A stretch of DNA of 64,000 bases from Sequoia sempervirens. Taxonomy: Eukaryota; Streptophyta; Pinopsida; Cupressales; Cupressaceae. Both the position numbers and the translations under genes were made by a program. The notes under the pieces are model-generated. The model saw only the letters and a program-made list of their open reading frames with translations. It did no database searches and was not told the origin of the DNA. Below are positions 34,635 to 48,054 of this stretch, piece after piece; within the stretch, counting starts at the first letter, position 1, and the number at the start of each line of letters is the position of its first letter. The stretch is from contig VDFB02000001.1 of the NCBI GenBank assembly GCA_007258455.2, forward strand, positions 12,008,754 through 12,072,753, in the 5' to 3' direction.

Positions 34635-36292
34635 TTATTTTCTCTTGATTGGGGATCCCACCTCTTCGATTTGCTTCACCATAGTCTAGGGACAACTTGC
34701 TAGGCTCCTTTTGGTGTATGCCCAAACCACCTGCCGCCTTAGGAATTGGAGGAGTAAAATCTAGTTGAGCCTACAGTGGAGGGAGACCCACGCCATCCAC
34801 CACCCACTAATAGGGCTCACCATCATGGAACTCAACATCCCCTTCCCCCTCAAGTACCTCATTTTCCAACCTTAAGGTGCCATCTTTTGCCACTTTGGCT
34901 AATTCGGCTAGCTCCATTCCCACCTCCATTAGCGAGTCCAAGTCATCTTCCCTGATGTTGGGAACCATCACTTCCAATGCATTAGAAAATTTTTCCTTCA
35001 AGACCTCCCTTAAAACTTGATCCTCTTGATCCAACTTTTCAGCCACCTTTGCTTCAGCCATTACAGCTTCAATCACATTTCCATTCTTCTCTATAGGTTC
35101 GATAACCTCTATCGGCCTCCCCAGAGGTGAACTTACTGGGGCATCTTGCCTGACTTCATTTTGATTTTCCTGAACCACCATCGTAGAACTACTAGGTCTC
35201 AGATCCCTTGCCTCTTGGAAAGCCCTCTTTCCATCCAAGCCTTTCTCTAGTGATCACCAACAGATTGTGTCCAAAAGACTATTTTTTCGTAGATGGTTCC
35301 AAAACCAAAGGTTGGTTTAGTTTACCCGAATCCGTGAAAAGTTTGATTTCCCTCCAGAACTAGCAATAAGGCTTCCTTTCTACACACATTCAAACATAGG
35401 TAGTAATCTTATCCAACAACACTCTTTCCTCCGCACAAAAAAATTTCCCAAGGTGATCTCCAATTTGTTCCAAGATATCTAGCTACCAGAACTCCATGGG
35501 AAGATTTGGCAAGCTATACCAGTCCTGCAACCATTCCATCTGATGCTTCAATGGATCAAACCCAATTTCCCATTTGCGAATATAAAACCCAAAACCCTCC
35601 ATTAGCTAGATGCCCTTCAAGATCTAGTCTGTGATGTCACTGTTTGGGCATATTACTACAAAGAATCTATTTTCCAATTCTTTGAATTTCATTTCCTCAC
35701 CCCCATGGACCCTACCACCAATGGATAAGACTATGCTAATTCAAAGATGGCCCATGCCACCTTGCAATCAGTCCCCGTTGCTTTAGAAACGAAATTGAAG
35801 TCCAAAGAAATTTTGAACCGGTTACCAATGAAGTCCTATTGCTCCTCTTTGGATGAGGAGAGCCAGCCCCGCCCCTTGGGTTGTTTCCCACATAAGGGTT
35901 TCCTGGGCGAAAACTGTTTCTACCCCACGCATCGCCCTTGAAACTGAGGGAGTCCTTTATTCTCCTCTCTTGTTGCGGAGTATCCTTTTCGAATCTCTGG
36001 TTCACCCAATTATTGGAATTCCAGAACCGACCATTCCATGTTTTCTCTTCATGATTCCTTCTTCTCCTCCAATTCGAATTTGAAATGAATTTTGGCAGCA
36101 AAACTCATTCTCTACCTGAAATTGCACATTTTCCCTTGGAATAGTATGCGCACCCACTTTTACCCTTTTTCCATCATCTTCCACTTTCTTCCCCTTCAAA
36201 GCCCTATGCAGATCACGAGGGCCACCACCCACGAACTAGTTCACCGTGCCATTCTATACTTCTGCAAAAATTCACTCCCCTCCACTCGCCAT
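34635..36292 (-). pseudogene. L1 ORF1 (RNA-binding, DUF4283-type), copy A
   Basis: ATG at 36292; expected end at 34635-34637 by comparison with copy B. Early stops occur within the first 15 codons, and a frameshift lies near 36060. A premature TAG at 34807-34809 replaces a Trp codon retained in copy B. The middle part near 35440-35620 corresponds to a DUF4283-like segment. The C-terminal third is acidic and Glu/Val-rich. ORF1 of plant L1 elements binds element RNA. Confidence 0.7.
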
Positions 36293-36352
36293 CCCACTCT
36301 TGTATATCGAAAATTGGGACATTACAATACTTTGTATAGATTTTTAAAAATA

Positions 36353-36470
36353 CTTTATTAATCTATATTTTAACCAAAGGATCATAATATCCTTTATTTT
36401 CCATCTCCCTTTTAATTCTAAAGGGGTAATTCATAGATTTCTCTTCTTTTGGGGAAAAAATCACATAACA
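36353..36470 (-). repeat. 3' LTR, remaining part beyond the L1
   Basis: Continues the LTR interrupted at 29208 (AACCAAAGGATCATAATATC to ATCACATAACA). Duplicated at 43537-43654 and present in the right LTR at 50310-50423. Followed by a polypurine tract (minus strand ACAGGGGGAGAAT) at 36471-36482. Confidence 0.85.
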
Positions 36471-36801
36471 ATTCTCCCCCTGTAAATTAGCTGTTGTCCT
36501 CAGTAACATGCGATACATCTACATCACAACTCAAAACATATAATCAATAATTAATAGAATTGATATTGAATACATTCATTCTTTATATATATATATATAT
36601 ATCATCTACATCCTTTTCTTCTTTCTATTCATAGATATCTCTCTTTGATTGCTTGAAGGCAATTATTTTTGTCAATCAAAATTATTACAAGTATTGTACA
36701 TACATACATATAAGAATTTTACAATTGAAGAAACTAAGGCTATTTTATATGTTTAATCACATATTTTTCAATTTAATCAATTCTCTCATGTAAGTCCTTT
36801 A

Positions 36802-37303
36802 ATCAACTGCTTTTTGAAAAGTTTGCAAACTAGCGCCTTGGCTTCATCTTTGGCTATATGAATATCCAGCAAAGACGCAAGGAACCTAGAGACAATTTGA
36901 GAATTCACTCGGGGATTTTCGTGCAACACCAAATGCTCCTTCTCGAACACCATTTTAATGGCTACCATCGTATGCGGATCAATATTCAAGAGAATGTCTT
37001 AATGCATTGATTAGAGACCCCACCGAAGGCATTTTGATGCTCTTTGCGACCAAGTTGAATTGGGGTATTGGCCCCAAAGCAAACCAGAGAATCGACGGAC
37101 ATATGCATAGTGAACTTCATTTTTTCTACCATTGAAAGCAACCTCGAGGTTGCCCAGAGCCGAGAGGAAAGGAAAACACAAAGCCCAAATGCCACCTTCG
37201 AGAGAGTGAACACTTTAAATGCGTGAAGGATTATTACGTTGTATAAGTAATGTTTGCCACCCCGTGGCCCAAACCACAATGACCTGCCACCATTCGGTAT
37301 CAT
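36802..37303 (-). pseudogene. ORF3-like frame, copy B (truncated by the duplication breakpoint)
   Basis: Open from the ATG at 37303 for about 100 codons, then a frameshift near 37000, then open again to the breakpoint at 36802. Matches the frame at 29755-30257 in copy A. The last ~90 codons are missing because the duplicated segment begins inside this frame. Confidence 0.5.
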
Positions 37304-37480
37304 GAGTACAACGATTCAAAATGAAGGCCAAACATGATGCCAGCGAGTTTAATGCTCCCATCCAATCTGAGTATGGTGTATCTGTATCATTATTACCTTT
37401 ACTTGCCAAGATATGAATTCAAGGCCATGTGGAATTTGTTGATGGGGCGCCCACACTCCTTAATCGCCTAGACTTACCCC

Positions 37481-40400
37481 CTAAAATGAACTTTCCATAA
37501 TTCCATTTGGAAAGTTGCCCGCCCTTCCACCCACAATTTTGTTCCAAGTCAGTAAACCAATTGGGGAAAGCTTCGTGCCATCTGCGCCCAAGTTTGAAAG
37601 CTCATCTGCTTCTGTGTTTCCTTCCCTCAATGTGTGATTGATTGTCACCAATTCAAAACCATCCAAAAATTGAAGGGCCGGTTCTAGGCTCGCATTCAAT
37701 TTCCAGTGTGCCATATGTTTGGTTCTTAGGGCATTAATAACCAAAGGAATCTCCTTCGATCACCAATTTCTTTATTCATAGCTCCCTGCAGAATCTCAAA
37801 CCCAAAATCAAAGCTTGCATCTCTACAACATTGTTCATGCCTATTTGAAGAGGTTTTGCTAGTCTACCAACTTTATTGGATCGCCAATCCTTCACAATAC
37901 AACCCGCCCCTGAAATGCCAAGATTAACCCAAGAGCCGCCATCAAAGTTCAATTTCAACCAACCGATTTCTGGAGGTTGCCAGACCACCTTGCTTCTTGC
38001 CAATTGAGTTGTCGAGCCACCTTCGCCAACATGAGGGGGGGCCTTGAGCCATGCCAATTTTTCAACATTACGGCATCCCAAGGTGTGAAGACCATTTTGC
38101 TAACCTGAATCTCTACCAACCTTGCATTAATAGTCTCTACAATGCATGCCTTGATTTTATTTAGAGGAGATTGATGGGGCATAACTTGATCCTGGAAGAT
38201 ACGCCTATTCCTTTCTTTCCTAATTTCCCAAATTACTAGTGACAAAATAGTAAACCATAATCTTCCAAAGATTGCGTTCTTGTAAAGCTTTGGCCAGCTT
38301 GTTAGTAGTCCCAAAATCCTATTCCAAAAATTCATTTGCTAATTGAGTTTCGTGCACAACAAAGTCCAACAATTCTGCACAAAAGGGCATATGACGGATA
38401 GGTGCTCACCAAATTCCTCCACTTGTTTGTAAAGTACACATCGTGATGGGCCAACATATCCCAAATGCGCAAATCTGTCAGTTGTGAGCACTCTCCTTGC
38501 ACCGCAGCCTAGGTGAAAATGCCTATTTTTGGGAGACATGCGGGCTCCCAACACAGTTGGGTGGGCACCTGTGACTAGGCAACCTCCAGGCCCACAATAA
38601 ATTTGTAGCCATCTTTGGCGTTGTAGGAACCATTAGGGGAGGCATTCCAATACAACTTGAATGCCTGCCCAATCTTGGGAAAATTCTTTGTTTGGCCAAC
38701 TCAGCTTCATAAGCTTCTGCCACCCTGGGATCCACACCTAACTCATGAATGTTTTTCCAACAATAAATGGGGCAACTATCCTCCCAATAGATTTTTAAGA
38801 AGTTTGCCACTTTACTTCCCCAAGCTTGTTTTGTTACCAATTTGAGTTGTGCAAGATCCTCCCTTTCTTCCAGTTTTGGATGCCCTTCCTAGGAACCTTC
38901 CCAGAAGAGTTCATTCTGCCCATCCTTTATCTCCCATGTTAGATGATCCACTATAAAATGCTTGCAACTGCCAATGAAGTTCCAAAATCTTGATCCTTTG
39001 GGGAGTGATCTAGAAGAAAAATTGTTGTGCTCTTCCCCATCAAGATACTTCGCTTTGACTATTTTGACCCATTTCAGATCCGGTTTGGAGTGAATTGTCC
39101 ACAGGAGCTTAGCCTGAGCGCTTGATTTTGTAGTTGCATATTCCTCAAACTTGCCCCATCTGCCTCCTTGCAATAACAATTTTTTTTCTATTTTATTAAA
39201 AGGAATTTATGTTGGTCTGAATTGCCTTGCCAGGAAATGTTTTTCATTTTTTGATTGATAGATTTGTTTGCACTGGTTGACAATGGTAAGAGCATATAAA
39301 TGGGGATTGTTGAGATGACAAACTTTAGCATTGTTAATTGGCCTGCCCAAGAAAGCCACTTGTTTTTCAAGGACACCATTTTTGCATTGACTTTTTGTAT
39401 CACCAAATCCCATAATTTACCAGGCTACAGGCCTTTGGCTAAAGGAAGACCCAAATAATTGCAGGTGAGTGTTCCCTTGCAAAAACCCAAAATACACAAA
39501 ATTTGTATTTCTCTAACTATCCTAGTATTAAAAAAGAAAATTTCAGATTTGGCTTGACTTACCTCTTGCCTAGAGGCCAAAGAGTATTGATCCAGAATCA
39601 GTTTGAACTCCTGCGCTTCTTTCACTGAGGACGCACCAAAGAGCATGTTGTCATCCGCAAATTGCTAGTGAGTGATAGCCGGAATACCTCTAGTTATTTG
39701 TAACCCTTCCAAGTGACCTTCTATTCTTGCTTTCAAAAAATCTCTACCAAGAGCATTGGCCATTATGATAAACAAAAAGGGGGAAAGGTGATCTGCTTGC
39801 CTCAACCCCCTCGAAGCATTGAAGAAGCCTGTTGGGGAACCATTTAGCAGAACTGATAATCTCGGGCAAGTAATCCAAGAAAATAACCAATTTAGCCATG
39901 ACCTATCAAAGCCGAAAGCTTCCATTAATTTGAAGAGGAAGCACCAATTAACCTTGTCATAGGCTTTTTTAATGTCAATTTGATCAGCATAGCCTGCCGT
40001 TGCATTTTATAAATAGAGTGAATCGTCTCTTGAGCTATGATGGCCCCATCGAAGATGGATCTACCAAGAACAAACTTCATTTGTTCTTCCGAAATGATGA
40101 AGGGAAAAATTTTCTTGATTCTCTTTGCAATGGTCTTTGCTAGTACTTTATAAATAGTATTGCACAAGAAGATTGGGCGAAAGTCTTCAAAGGAATCAAG
40201 CTTGTCTTTTTTTGGGATGAGAGAAATGAAGGTGTTGTTAGCCTCTTTAAGTACTGTAACAATGTATCTAGCTTCTTCCAATGCCTCAACCATATCCAAC
40301 CGGGTGATGTTCATACATTTCTGAAAGAAGCCCGCCGGGAATCCATTCGGACTAGGGTCCTTGTCTGGATGTAATTGAAAAAGTGCCTCCTTTACTTATT

Positions 40401-41743
40401 TCTCACATAATTTGGATTGTAGCATGTCATTCTGAGCCGCAGTGATCAAATGTGGAATGCCTTGGAGAAGCTCACATGGACCTTCTTGGATGTGGGACCC
40501 ACAAGGTTCATTGAGAAGGGACTAGACAAAAATCAACCGTTGCAATTGCAATGTCCTCTGCCTTATCCAGAATATTGCCATCCCGACCTTTAATACAAGT
40601 TATTCTATTGAATTCCCTCCTTGTTTTGGTGGAGTTATGAAAAAACTTGGTGTTCTTATCACTACCCTAAAGCCAGACCTCTCTCGACTTTTGCCTCCAA
40701 AAAAACTCTTCCTTGGCCAAAAAATCATTTAATTTATTTAAAAGCTCTTTCTCCTGATAAAAGCTCGCAACATCCATCCCATGGTTAATGAATTCTTCAT
40801 TCAATTTCTGCAATGGTTCCTCTGCCTTGCGCTTCTCTTCAAAAACATTCTTGAAACACTCCCTACTCCATTGTTTGAGGTGTTGCTTAATTGACTTCAA
40901 TTTTGAAACAAAGGTGAACAACTTCGACTCACCTGGACCACGCTCTGACCACCACTATTGGATTAAGTCCAAAAAGTGCAGATCACACAACCACATATTC
41001 TCAAACTTGAATGGGCATCGTACTGATGATTTTTCCCCTACAATATCCAGTAAGACTGGCAAATGGTCTGAACTAGTTCCAGGCAGGATGCACCCTTCCA
41101 AATTGAAAGGGAAACCACACAAATTCCCTTTAAACAAAAACCTATCCAATCTTTCCACAATATTGTTAAAGCCCGCTCTCTGATTTATCTAGGTGAAACA
41201 CCTATTGCTCGTGGCAATCTCGAGTAGAGTGTTGTCTTCCACAAACCTTTCAAAGTCAAATTGGGATTGCAGTTTGACACCTATACCCCCTTTTTCATCT
41301 GAAGCCCGTAGAGTGGCATTGAAGTCTCCCCCTAAAATTACAAATTCAAATTCTGGATTGTTACAAAAAGTGCTTAGCTCCCTCCACAACTCCCTTTTTT
41401 GAATGCAAGTGATGGGACCATATACATTAACCAAACAAAAGTTAAGGTTTGACGCTAGACTCCTAACCTTGTACGCTTGCTACTATTTCGTAGCAACAAT
41501 TTCTTCCAACCACACACACTAGAGGCACCATAATGTCAGAATCCCACCAGAAGCCCCATTTGCATTCACACCAAGTCCTTGCCAAATTCTTAGTTTCTTG
41601 ATAAGGCTTTCTTTCTCATTTTCACCTAATTTGGTCTCTTGAAGCATGAAAATTTCCACATGGAGACGCTCCATTTGATGCATAATCAGGCATCACTTGT
41701 TAGGGGTGTTCAAGCCCCTAACATTCCAAGTTATGATCCTCAT
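37481..41743 (-). pseudogene. L1 ORF2, copy B
   Basis: ATG at 41743, end at 37481, about 1420 codons with stops and frameshifts. Endonuclease: GGDFNATL within 41189-41434 and SSDHLPVLLDI at about 41040-41090. Linker: 40667-40921. RT: 39425-40314, with the catalytic FADD at 39650-39661 and a TAG just upstream at 39665-39667. RNase H: 37481-38081 (WLKLNFDGGSW, INHTLREGNTEAD). Better preserved than copy A in the endonuclease but equally inactive. Confidence 0.85.
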
Positions 41744-41825
41744 GGTTGTTCAGGAAGCGGATTACCCTTCCCTACTTTCAACATCTTATTGATTTTCAAT
41801 TGTCCATAGGCTTCCTCATCCCACT

Positions 41826-43476
41826 TTAGTTTCTCTTGATTGGGGATCTTTCCTCTTCGCTTTGCTTCACGACAGTCTGGGATGACTTGCTAGGCTCCTT
41901 TTGGGGTATGCCCAAACCACCTGCCACCTTGGGAATTGGAGGAGACGAATCTAGTTGATCCTGTAGTGGAGGGAGACCCATGTCATCCACCACCCACTGA
42001 TAGGGCTCACCATCATGGAACTCAACATCCCCTTCCCCCTCAAGTACCTCATTTTCCAACCTTAAGGTGCCATCTTTAGTTGCTTTGGCTAATTCAACTA
42101 GCTCCATTCCAACCTCCATTAGCGAGTCCAAGTCATCTTCCTTGATGTTAGGAACCATCACTTCCAATGCATTAAAAAAAATTTCCTTCAAGACCTCCCT
42201 TAAAACTTGATCCTTCTGATCCAACTTTTCAGCCACCTCTTCTTCAACCATTACAACTTTAGTCTCATTTCCATTCTTCTCTATAGGTTCGATAACCTCT
42301 ATCGGCCTCCCCAGATGCGAATTTATTGGGGCATCTAGGCTAACTTCATTCTGATTTGCCTGAACCACCATCACAGGAATACTAGGTCTCAGATCCCTCA
42401 CCTCTTGGACAACCTTCTTTCCATCCAAGCCTTTCTCCAGTGGTCGCCAACAGATTGTGTCCAAAAGACTGTTTTTTGTAGATGGTTCCAAAACCAAAGG
42501 TTGGTTCAATTTACCCCAATCCGTGAAAAGTTTGATTTCCCTCCAGAACTGTCAGTAAGGCTTCCTTTCTACACACATTCTAGCATAGGTGGTAATCTTA
42601 TCTGACAACCCTCTTTCCTCCACACAAACAAATTTCCCAAGGTGATCTCCAATTTGTTCCAAAATATCTAGCTGCCAAAACTCCATGGGAAGATTTGGCA
42701 AGCTATACCAGTCTTGCAACCATTCCATCTGATGCTTCAACGGATCAAACCCAATTTCCCATTTGCGAATATAGAACCTGAAACCCTCCATTAGCCAAAT
42801 GCCCTTCAAAATATGATATGTGATGTCGTTTGGGTATATTACTAAAAGAATATGTTCGCTAATGCTTTGAATTTCATTTCCTCACCCCACTGACCCTGCC
42901 ACCAACGGATAAGACTATCTTAATTCAAACATGGCCCATACCACCTTGCAATCAGTCCTCGTTGCTCTAGAAACAAAATCAAAGGCCAAAGAAATTTTGA
43001 ATCGATTACCAACAAAGTCCTATTGCTCCTCTTCAGATGAGGAGAGCCAGCCCCGCCCCTTGGGTTGTTTCCCACAGAAGGGTTTCCCAGGAAAAAACCG
43101 TTTCTACCCCACGCATCGCCCTTGAAACTGGGGGATTCCTTTCTTTTCCTCTCTTGTTTTGGATTATCCTTTTCGAATCTCTAGTTCACTTGATTTTTGG
43201 AATTCTTGAATTGACCATTCCATCTCTGCTCTTCACGATTCCTTCTTCTCCTCCAATTCAAATTTGAAATGAATTTTGGCGCCAAAACTCATTCTCTGCC
43301 TGAACATGCACATTTTCCCTTGGAACAATATGTGCGCCTACTTTTACCCTCTTGCCATCAATTTCCATTGCCTTCCCCTTTGAAGCCCTATGCAGATCAC
43401 CAGGGCCACCACCCACGAATTGGTTCACCGCGCCATTTTGGACTTCTAGAAAAATTTGCTCCCCTCTGCTTGCCAT
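41826..43476 (-). pseudogene. L1 ORF1, copy B
   Basis: ATG at 43476 (MASRGEQIFLEV), stop TAA at 41826-41828, about 550 codons with at least two frameshifts (near 43258 and 42550). The segment 42552-42809 is a clear DUF4283-like stretch (FYIRKWEIGFDPLKHQM, then LPNLPMEFW, then IGDHLGKF). The C-terminal region 41826-42509 is acidic, rich in Glu, Val and Leu. The 82-bp gap to ORF2 resembles the short inter-ORF spacing of L1 elements. Confidence 0.75.
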
Positions 43477-43654
43477 CCCACTCTTGTATATTGAAAATGG
43501 GGACATTACAATACTTTGTATAGATTTTTAAAAATACTTTATTAATCTATCTTTTAACCAAAGGATCATAATATCCTTTATTTTCCATCTCCCTTTTAAT
43601 TCTAAAGGGGCATTTCATAGATTTCTCTTCTTCTGGGGAAAAAATCACATAACA

Positions 43655-46600
43655 AATCTCCCCCTCTAAATTAACTGTTGTCCTCAATAACATGCGATAC
43701 ATCTACATCACAACTCAAAACATATAATCAATAATTAATAGATTTGATATTAAATACATTCATTCTTCATATATATATAATTTCTTCTTTCAATTCATAG
43801 ATATCTCTCTTTGATTGCTTGAAGGCAATTATTTTTGTCAATCAAAATTATGACAAGTATTGTACATACATACATATAAGAATTTTACAATTGAAGAAAC
43901 AAAGGCTATTTTATATGTTTAATCACATATATTTCAATTTAATCAATTTTCTCTCATGTAACTCCTTCAAAGTATTACAATGTAATCACACAATTGTGTA
44001 TCCAATACTATGTGGCCATTCATAGTTTATAAATGTATAATTATATCTTCAATATACATTCCAGGATGATATTCATGCATTTTGGACCACGTGAATATCC
44101 TCTTTTCAAATAGAATCTTAGTTTTATAGAATTAAGACAAGTATACAAGCTTATTGGGTTGATCAAGTCCAATAACAATGTACAAATTAAAAGAAAAGAT
44201 GATACAAATAATCTCACAATGCATTTTAAATAGCAATTTATTGTCACCTAGAGAGTACTTCATAAGGAAATACTAGCTTTTTCCTTTAAGAAACAAGGTT
44301 AATTATATCTCAATTTACTTCTAGGATGAAGATTTGTCCAATTATGTGGTTGGATGAAGTTTTGGCTATAAAAATGAGGATACCTCACATTGACAACCAT
44401 GTTGTAAAACTAATAGTAAAGTGGAATATAACTTTTTACTGGGGATATCATCATAAAAATAAATATTAAGGGTACATAAGGAGAGGAAATATTATGTCAT
44501 TCCATAAATACATCTCTAGGCTTGGACACCTTTTTATATGATATTATTAGATTGTGTATGACAAAATAATTAGTAATTTTAATTTTCTTAGAGGTTGTCT
44601 CTCCCCCTGTAAAACTCAACATGTCTCCATGTCTCATCCTAAGAAACAACACAATATTTTCAAGTTTTAAGATGTAGAAATAGCTTGCCCCTATGGGTTA
44701 TATCCTATAAATATGTTATTCTCAACAATTCATTCCAAACATATTGTCATTTCTCTAAATTTAAAATGTAAATCCGAGGACCTATGGGTTATGGACCCAT
44801 AATGTAGCTTAAAATAGACTTATGTAACAAACTTGGGTGTACCTTGATATTTATACCAACTTTATTAAGAAAAATGTATGGTTAATATTGATGTTCTTGA
44901 TCTCTGATCATGAATGTAGAGCAACTCTAATCAAGAGGAAGACAACCAATGTTGGTTTTTATAGAAATTAGCATTTGGAAGGGCTTAACACCTAAATGCT
45001 ATCTCCATCTTGTCCAAATCATAAGAATACAATGTAAGCTTCTTACATTAGGAACCAAAGAGATACATTCCTCAACCAAGTGAACCACTAGATGATCAAG
45101 GCCAATGTGAGGTACAAGAATAAAATAAAAAGATGCTCCACAACAAGGATGATTGGAATCAACAACATGGGTAATGTTAAAGAAAAAATTGATATAAGAT
45201 CAAGTAATGGAAAAAATGCAAGTTGGAAGTCTATAAACAAGCACTCTATGCCCCATTATAAAATTCAAATAAGGAGAAAATCATGAATTCTTATGTTGCT
45301 TAAAGAATCATGTGAAAATCCAAGTTCCCATAGCCTCATAGAGGGAAGAAAATAATGTCTTATAAATGTAATATTATTCACGTGGGAATGCAAAATAATG
45401 TGATTGATCTAGATCATCAAAAGAGAAGTGACGAAAGAATAGAGGTATACAAATCCATGGTTGCACATTAATCATCATGTGTAGTGCCATATCAAACCCA
45501 AAGGTAACTTAATTCTTTGTTTGAGGAGTTTAATCCTTAAAAAAACTCCCTATCATATCAAGATAATTAATTCAAATTACCTTTGATATGGGCCACCATC
45601 ATGTGTAAGGTTTCTAGTCATCGTGATCATTTGAATCTCTTGTTGAATATTCTACCAAAAGCCTAAATCAACAACATATATCACACCAAGGATGAGGAGG
45701 CGAGGAGGCTTTTTGGGCATCACATGAAGAGAAAAATCAAGGATATGAAATTATGTTATATTATCACTAGATTCCTTCATTTCTTTTCATTTGGTTAGTA
45801 GGAACAAGAGCAATCCATGATTCTTTATCCATTGGACAAGCTTTTTATTACATATAATTTGTTATGGGAAATGTTTCTTACTTAGATCCAGACTCTAGAA
45901 TTTTACTTGTTCCTAATGAAAAAATTGCAGCCATGGATTACCATCCATACGCTTAAAAAATATTGGAAATAGACTAATATTAATGTATCTAGAGCAAGGA
46001 TGAAGATAAGTCTCTATTTCACGGCTTCCATCAATGCTTAAGACATTAGCTTTGAGTATAGATGAAGAAGATGAAGTCAACGTGGAGCTAGGAGGGCTAC
46101 ACACCTAATAATAATTGTCACTACAAACCAAGGGAAGATCTGAATCATTGACAGAGGTGAAATATTTTTCTTGAAGGGTGCATGGATCCTTGACCTGTAT
46201 GGTAGCTGTCATTTAACCCTATCATAATTGTAGATCAATGGTGGAGACACCACCTTGTCTTCACTAAGATAAGCTATGTACTTCTTACAATATGATACAC
46301 CAATAAATGGTTTCTCTACAAACATCATGAAATAATTTGAAAGGACTGCACATAATGGATTTTTTGAGTATATTTGAGCATCGATCAATGCATAATGAAG
46401 GGCAGTTCTATGTTAGATATCATAGTCGAAAATAATAAAAATGGGAGCAACATATTTCACATTGTGGAAAAATAAATGGGTACATGAAACAATCAACAAT
46501 ATGCCTCAAATATAAGTGATTCCTTCAATTTGGGTCAAGCTATTGTCTCTCTAAATATAGAAACATTAACATGTAACTTCTAGTTGAGCTAACTTCTTGT

Positions 46601-48054
46601 CCATGCATACATATTTATTATCATGATTGCAGACTAGGGATGCACTTAGAAATGATCCTTGAAGTTGATATACTTCTGTTGAAGGACAATCAAAACATTG
46701 CAACTGCTAAGAAAATTTTGTCCAAACCCTCCAGGTGCGCAGAGATCCAGACTGTCAATGCCTAATTGATATCGTTTGGTCATATTAACAAATAATTTAT
46801 CATGAAGCTCAATTAACATAACTTTGGAAGTCAGTGATTGAAAGAATGAAGGAACTATGAAAATTCTATTGCAGTTACTGATTATTAATCTCCTATCTAT
46901 ATAGATTATTTGATTGCAGAAAATTAATTCACAACAAATATTGAAAAATAACACAACTACAACTTCACAAATAAAACCACATGAATAAAGAAGAAAACAT
47001 GCAAAATAATGAACTCAATATTTTTGGACAAATTGTCCCTAGAAAAACCCCGAAGGGAAAACCAATACTGCAGATGAGGAATTTTATTAAACTTCAACAA
47101 ATCAAAAGATACATAAACTACTTGCCTCTTACTGGCAAAGCTCTAGCAATATTCTTCTCTAAAAATTCTTCCCCCAATTTCTCCTGCTAAAATTCGACTG
47201 CTATTGTCTCCAACGCTATCATTGGGCCCTTTTTATTACTACAAAACTATTTTCTATCACTGCAAATGCTTCTCAAGTGTGTGTTCTCCAAATTCCCATT
47301 GATCCCTTTTTATACTCTCCTCATTGAAAAACCAATGGCCATGATTTAATCTCAATCAATGGTTGAGATCAATTAGACTCTAGCAAACCTTAACTAACTA
47401 GATTCTAGAAGTTTTTAGAAAAATCAATTAATTAATTAAATAATTATCTAGACAACTAACTCCTTTCTAGAAGTCTCCAGAAAAATCAATTAATTAATTA
47501 AATATTTCTTGGGTTTGGAGACACCTGTCCAAACTACCTAAATTAATAGGAACAAGGGAGTAACAAGTGAGAATCACCATCATCTCGTTGTTGCGTTTTG
47601 AAAATAGATTAGTATGATTCAGATTCAATAGAGCAAGCTTGGAGTGCATTCTAGGTAGTTTGAGGTGCACGTATCCTCCACCCAGTCTTCAAACCAGCAA
47701 GAAGAGCCAAGGCAAGTAGCCATTGGACAATGGAGTGATAGACTTAAATTTGAACCAGGATTTGGCTGATCAATGAAAAGGTAGAGGTTTAACTGTGAGT
47801 ACACATGTCGATGGTAGCGATAGCAGCAATTGGGGTATAACATGTGATGCAGTGGTCAGTGAGATCAGGGTACGAATATCCATCAATGCTTAATAAGTTA
47901 ATTTTATGATGACTCGGTGAAGTGCTATATATATGAATCTGTGCCTAATGTATGATGCCTAACATGATGATTTGGGAGACATGACCCTTAATACAAGACT
48001 CTCAACCTTTTAAAATGAGACATATGCTTCTCTAATGAGGTAGCCCATAGAGTA
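43655..48054 (-). other. Internal non-coding part of the LARD-like element
   Basis: No gag or pol motifs could be found on either strand. About 46900-47560 looks like an inserted LTR: the minus strand has CCATTGG and a GTATAAAAAGGG box at about 47307-47318, followed by a U5-like region, and the segment near 47425-47505 repeats TCAATTAATTAATTAAAT twice. I could not define its ends. Confidence 0.4.

Larger units (their letters stand above)
29209..36352 (-). mobile_element. Full-length L1 (copy A), minus strand
   Basis: About 7.1 kb, inserted in the LTR. The target duplication is CTTTATTAATCTCTCT.TTT on the left (about 29192-29212) and CTTTATTAATCTATATTTT on the right (36353-36371). A T-run on the left is the complement of the poly(A) tail. 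The insertion lies after TTTT and before AA, the classic L1 endonuclease site. Element order on the minus strand: 5' leader, ORF1, ORF2 (endonuclease, RT, RNase H), then a further open frame, then the tail. All frames are broken, so it is inactive. Confidence 0.9.
29754..36801. repeat. Tandem segmental duplication, unit 1
   Basis: Unit 1 (7048 bp) comprises most of L1 copy A, the LTR end 36353-36470 and about 330 bp of internal LTR-element sequence. It matches 36802-43967 in the same order and orientation. The junction at about 36802 joins internal LTR-element sequence directly to the middle of the L1 ORF3-like frame, with shared ATCAAC at both breakpoints. Confidence 0.85.
36802..43536 (-). 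mobile_element. L1 copy B, lacking its 3' end
   Basis: Same element as copy A, created by the tandem duplication and not by a second insertion: it has the identical LTR flank on the right but no poly(A) or target duplication on the left. Keeps parts lost in copy A, including the endonuclease SDH region and FADD. Confidence 0.85.
36802..43967. repeat. Tandem segmental duplication, unit 2
   Basis: 7166 bp, the second copy of 29754-36801. It ends near CTCTCATGTAACTCCTT, after which unique internal sequence of the LTR element continues. Difference from unit 1 is mostly point changes, plus a ~140-bp segment retained here and lost in unit 1. Confidence 0.85.

Noticed and set aside
41826..42509. 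227-codon open frame as an independent gene
   Set aside because: It is the C-terminal part of L1 ORF1, matched by a broken version in the other copy.
36802..43536. Second independent L1 insertion
   Set aside because: It has the same LTR flank at the 5' side as copy A and no tail or target duplication on the other side; tandem duplication explains it.
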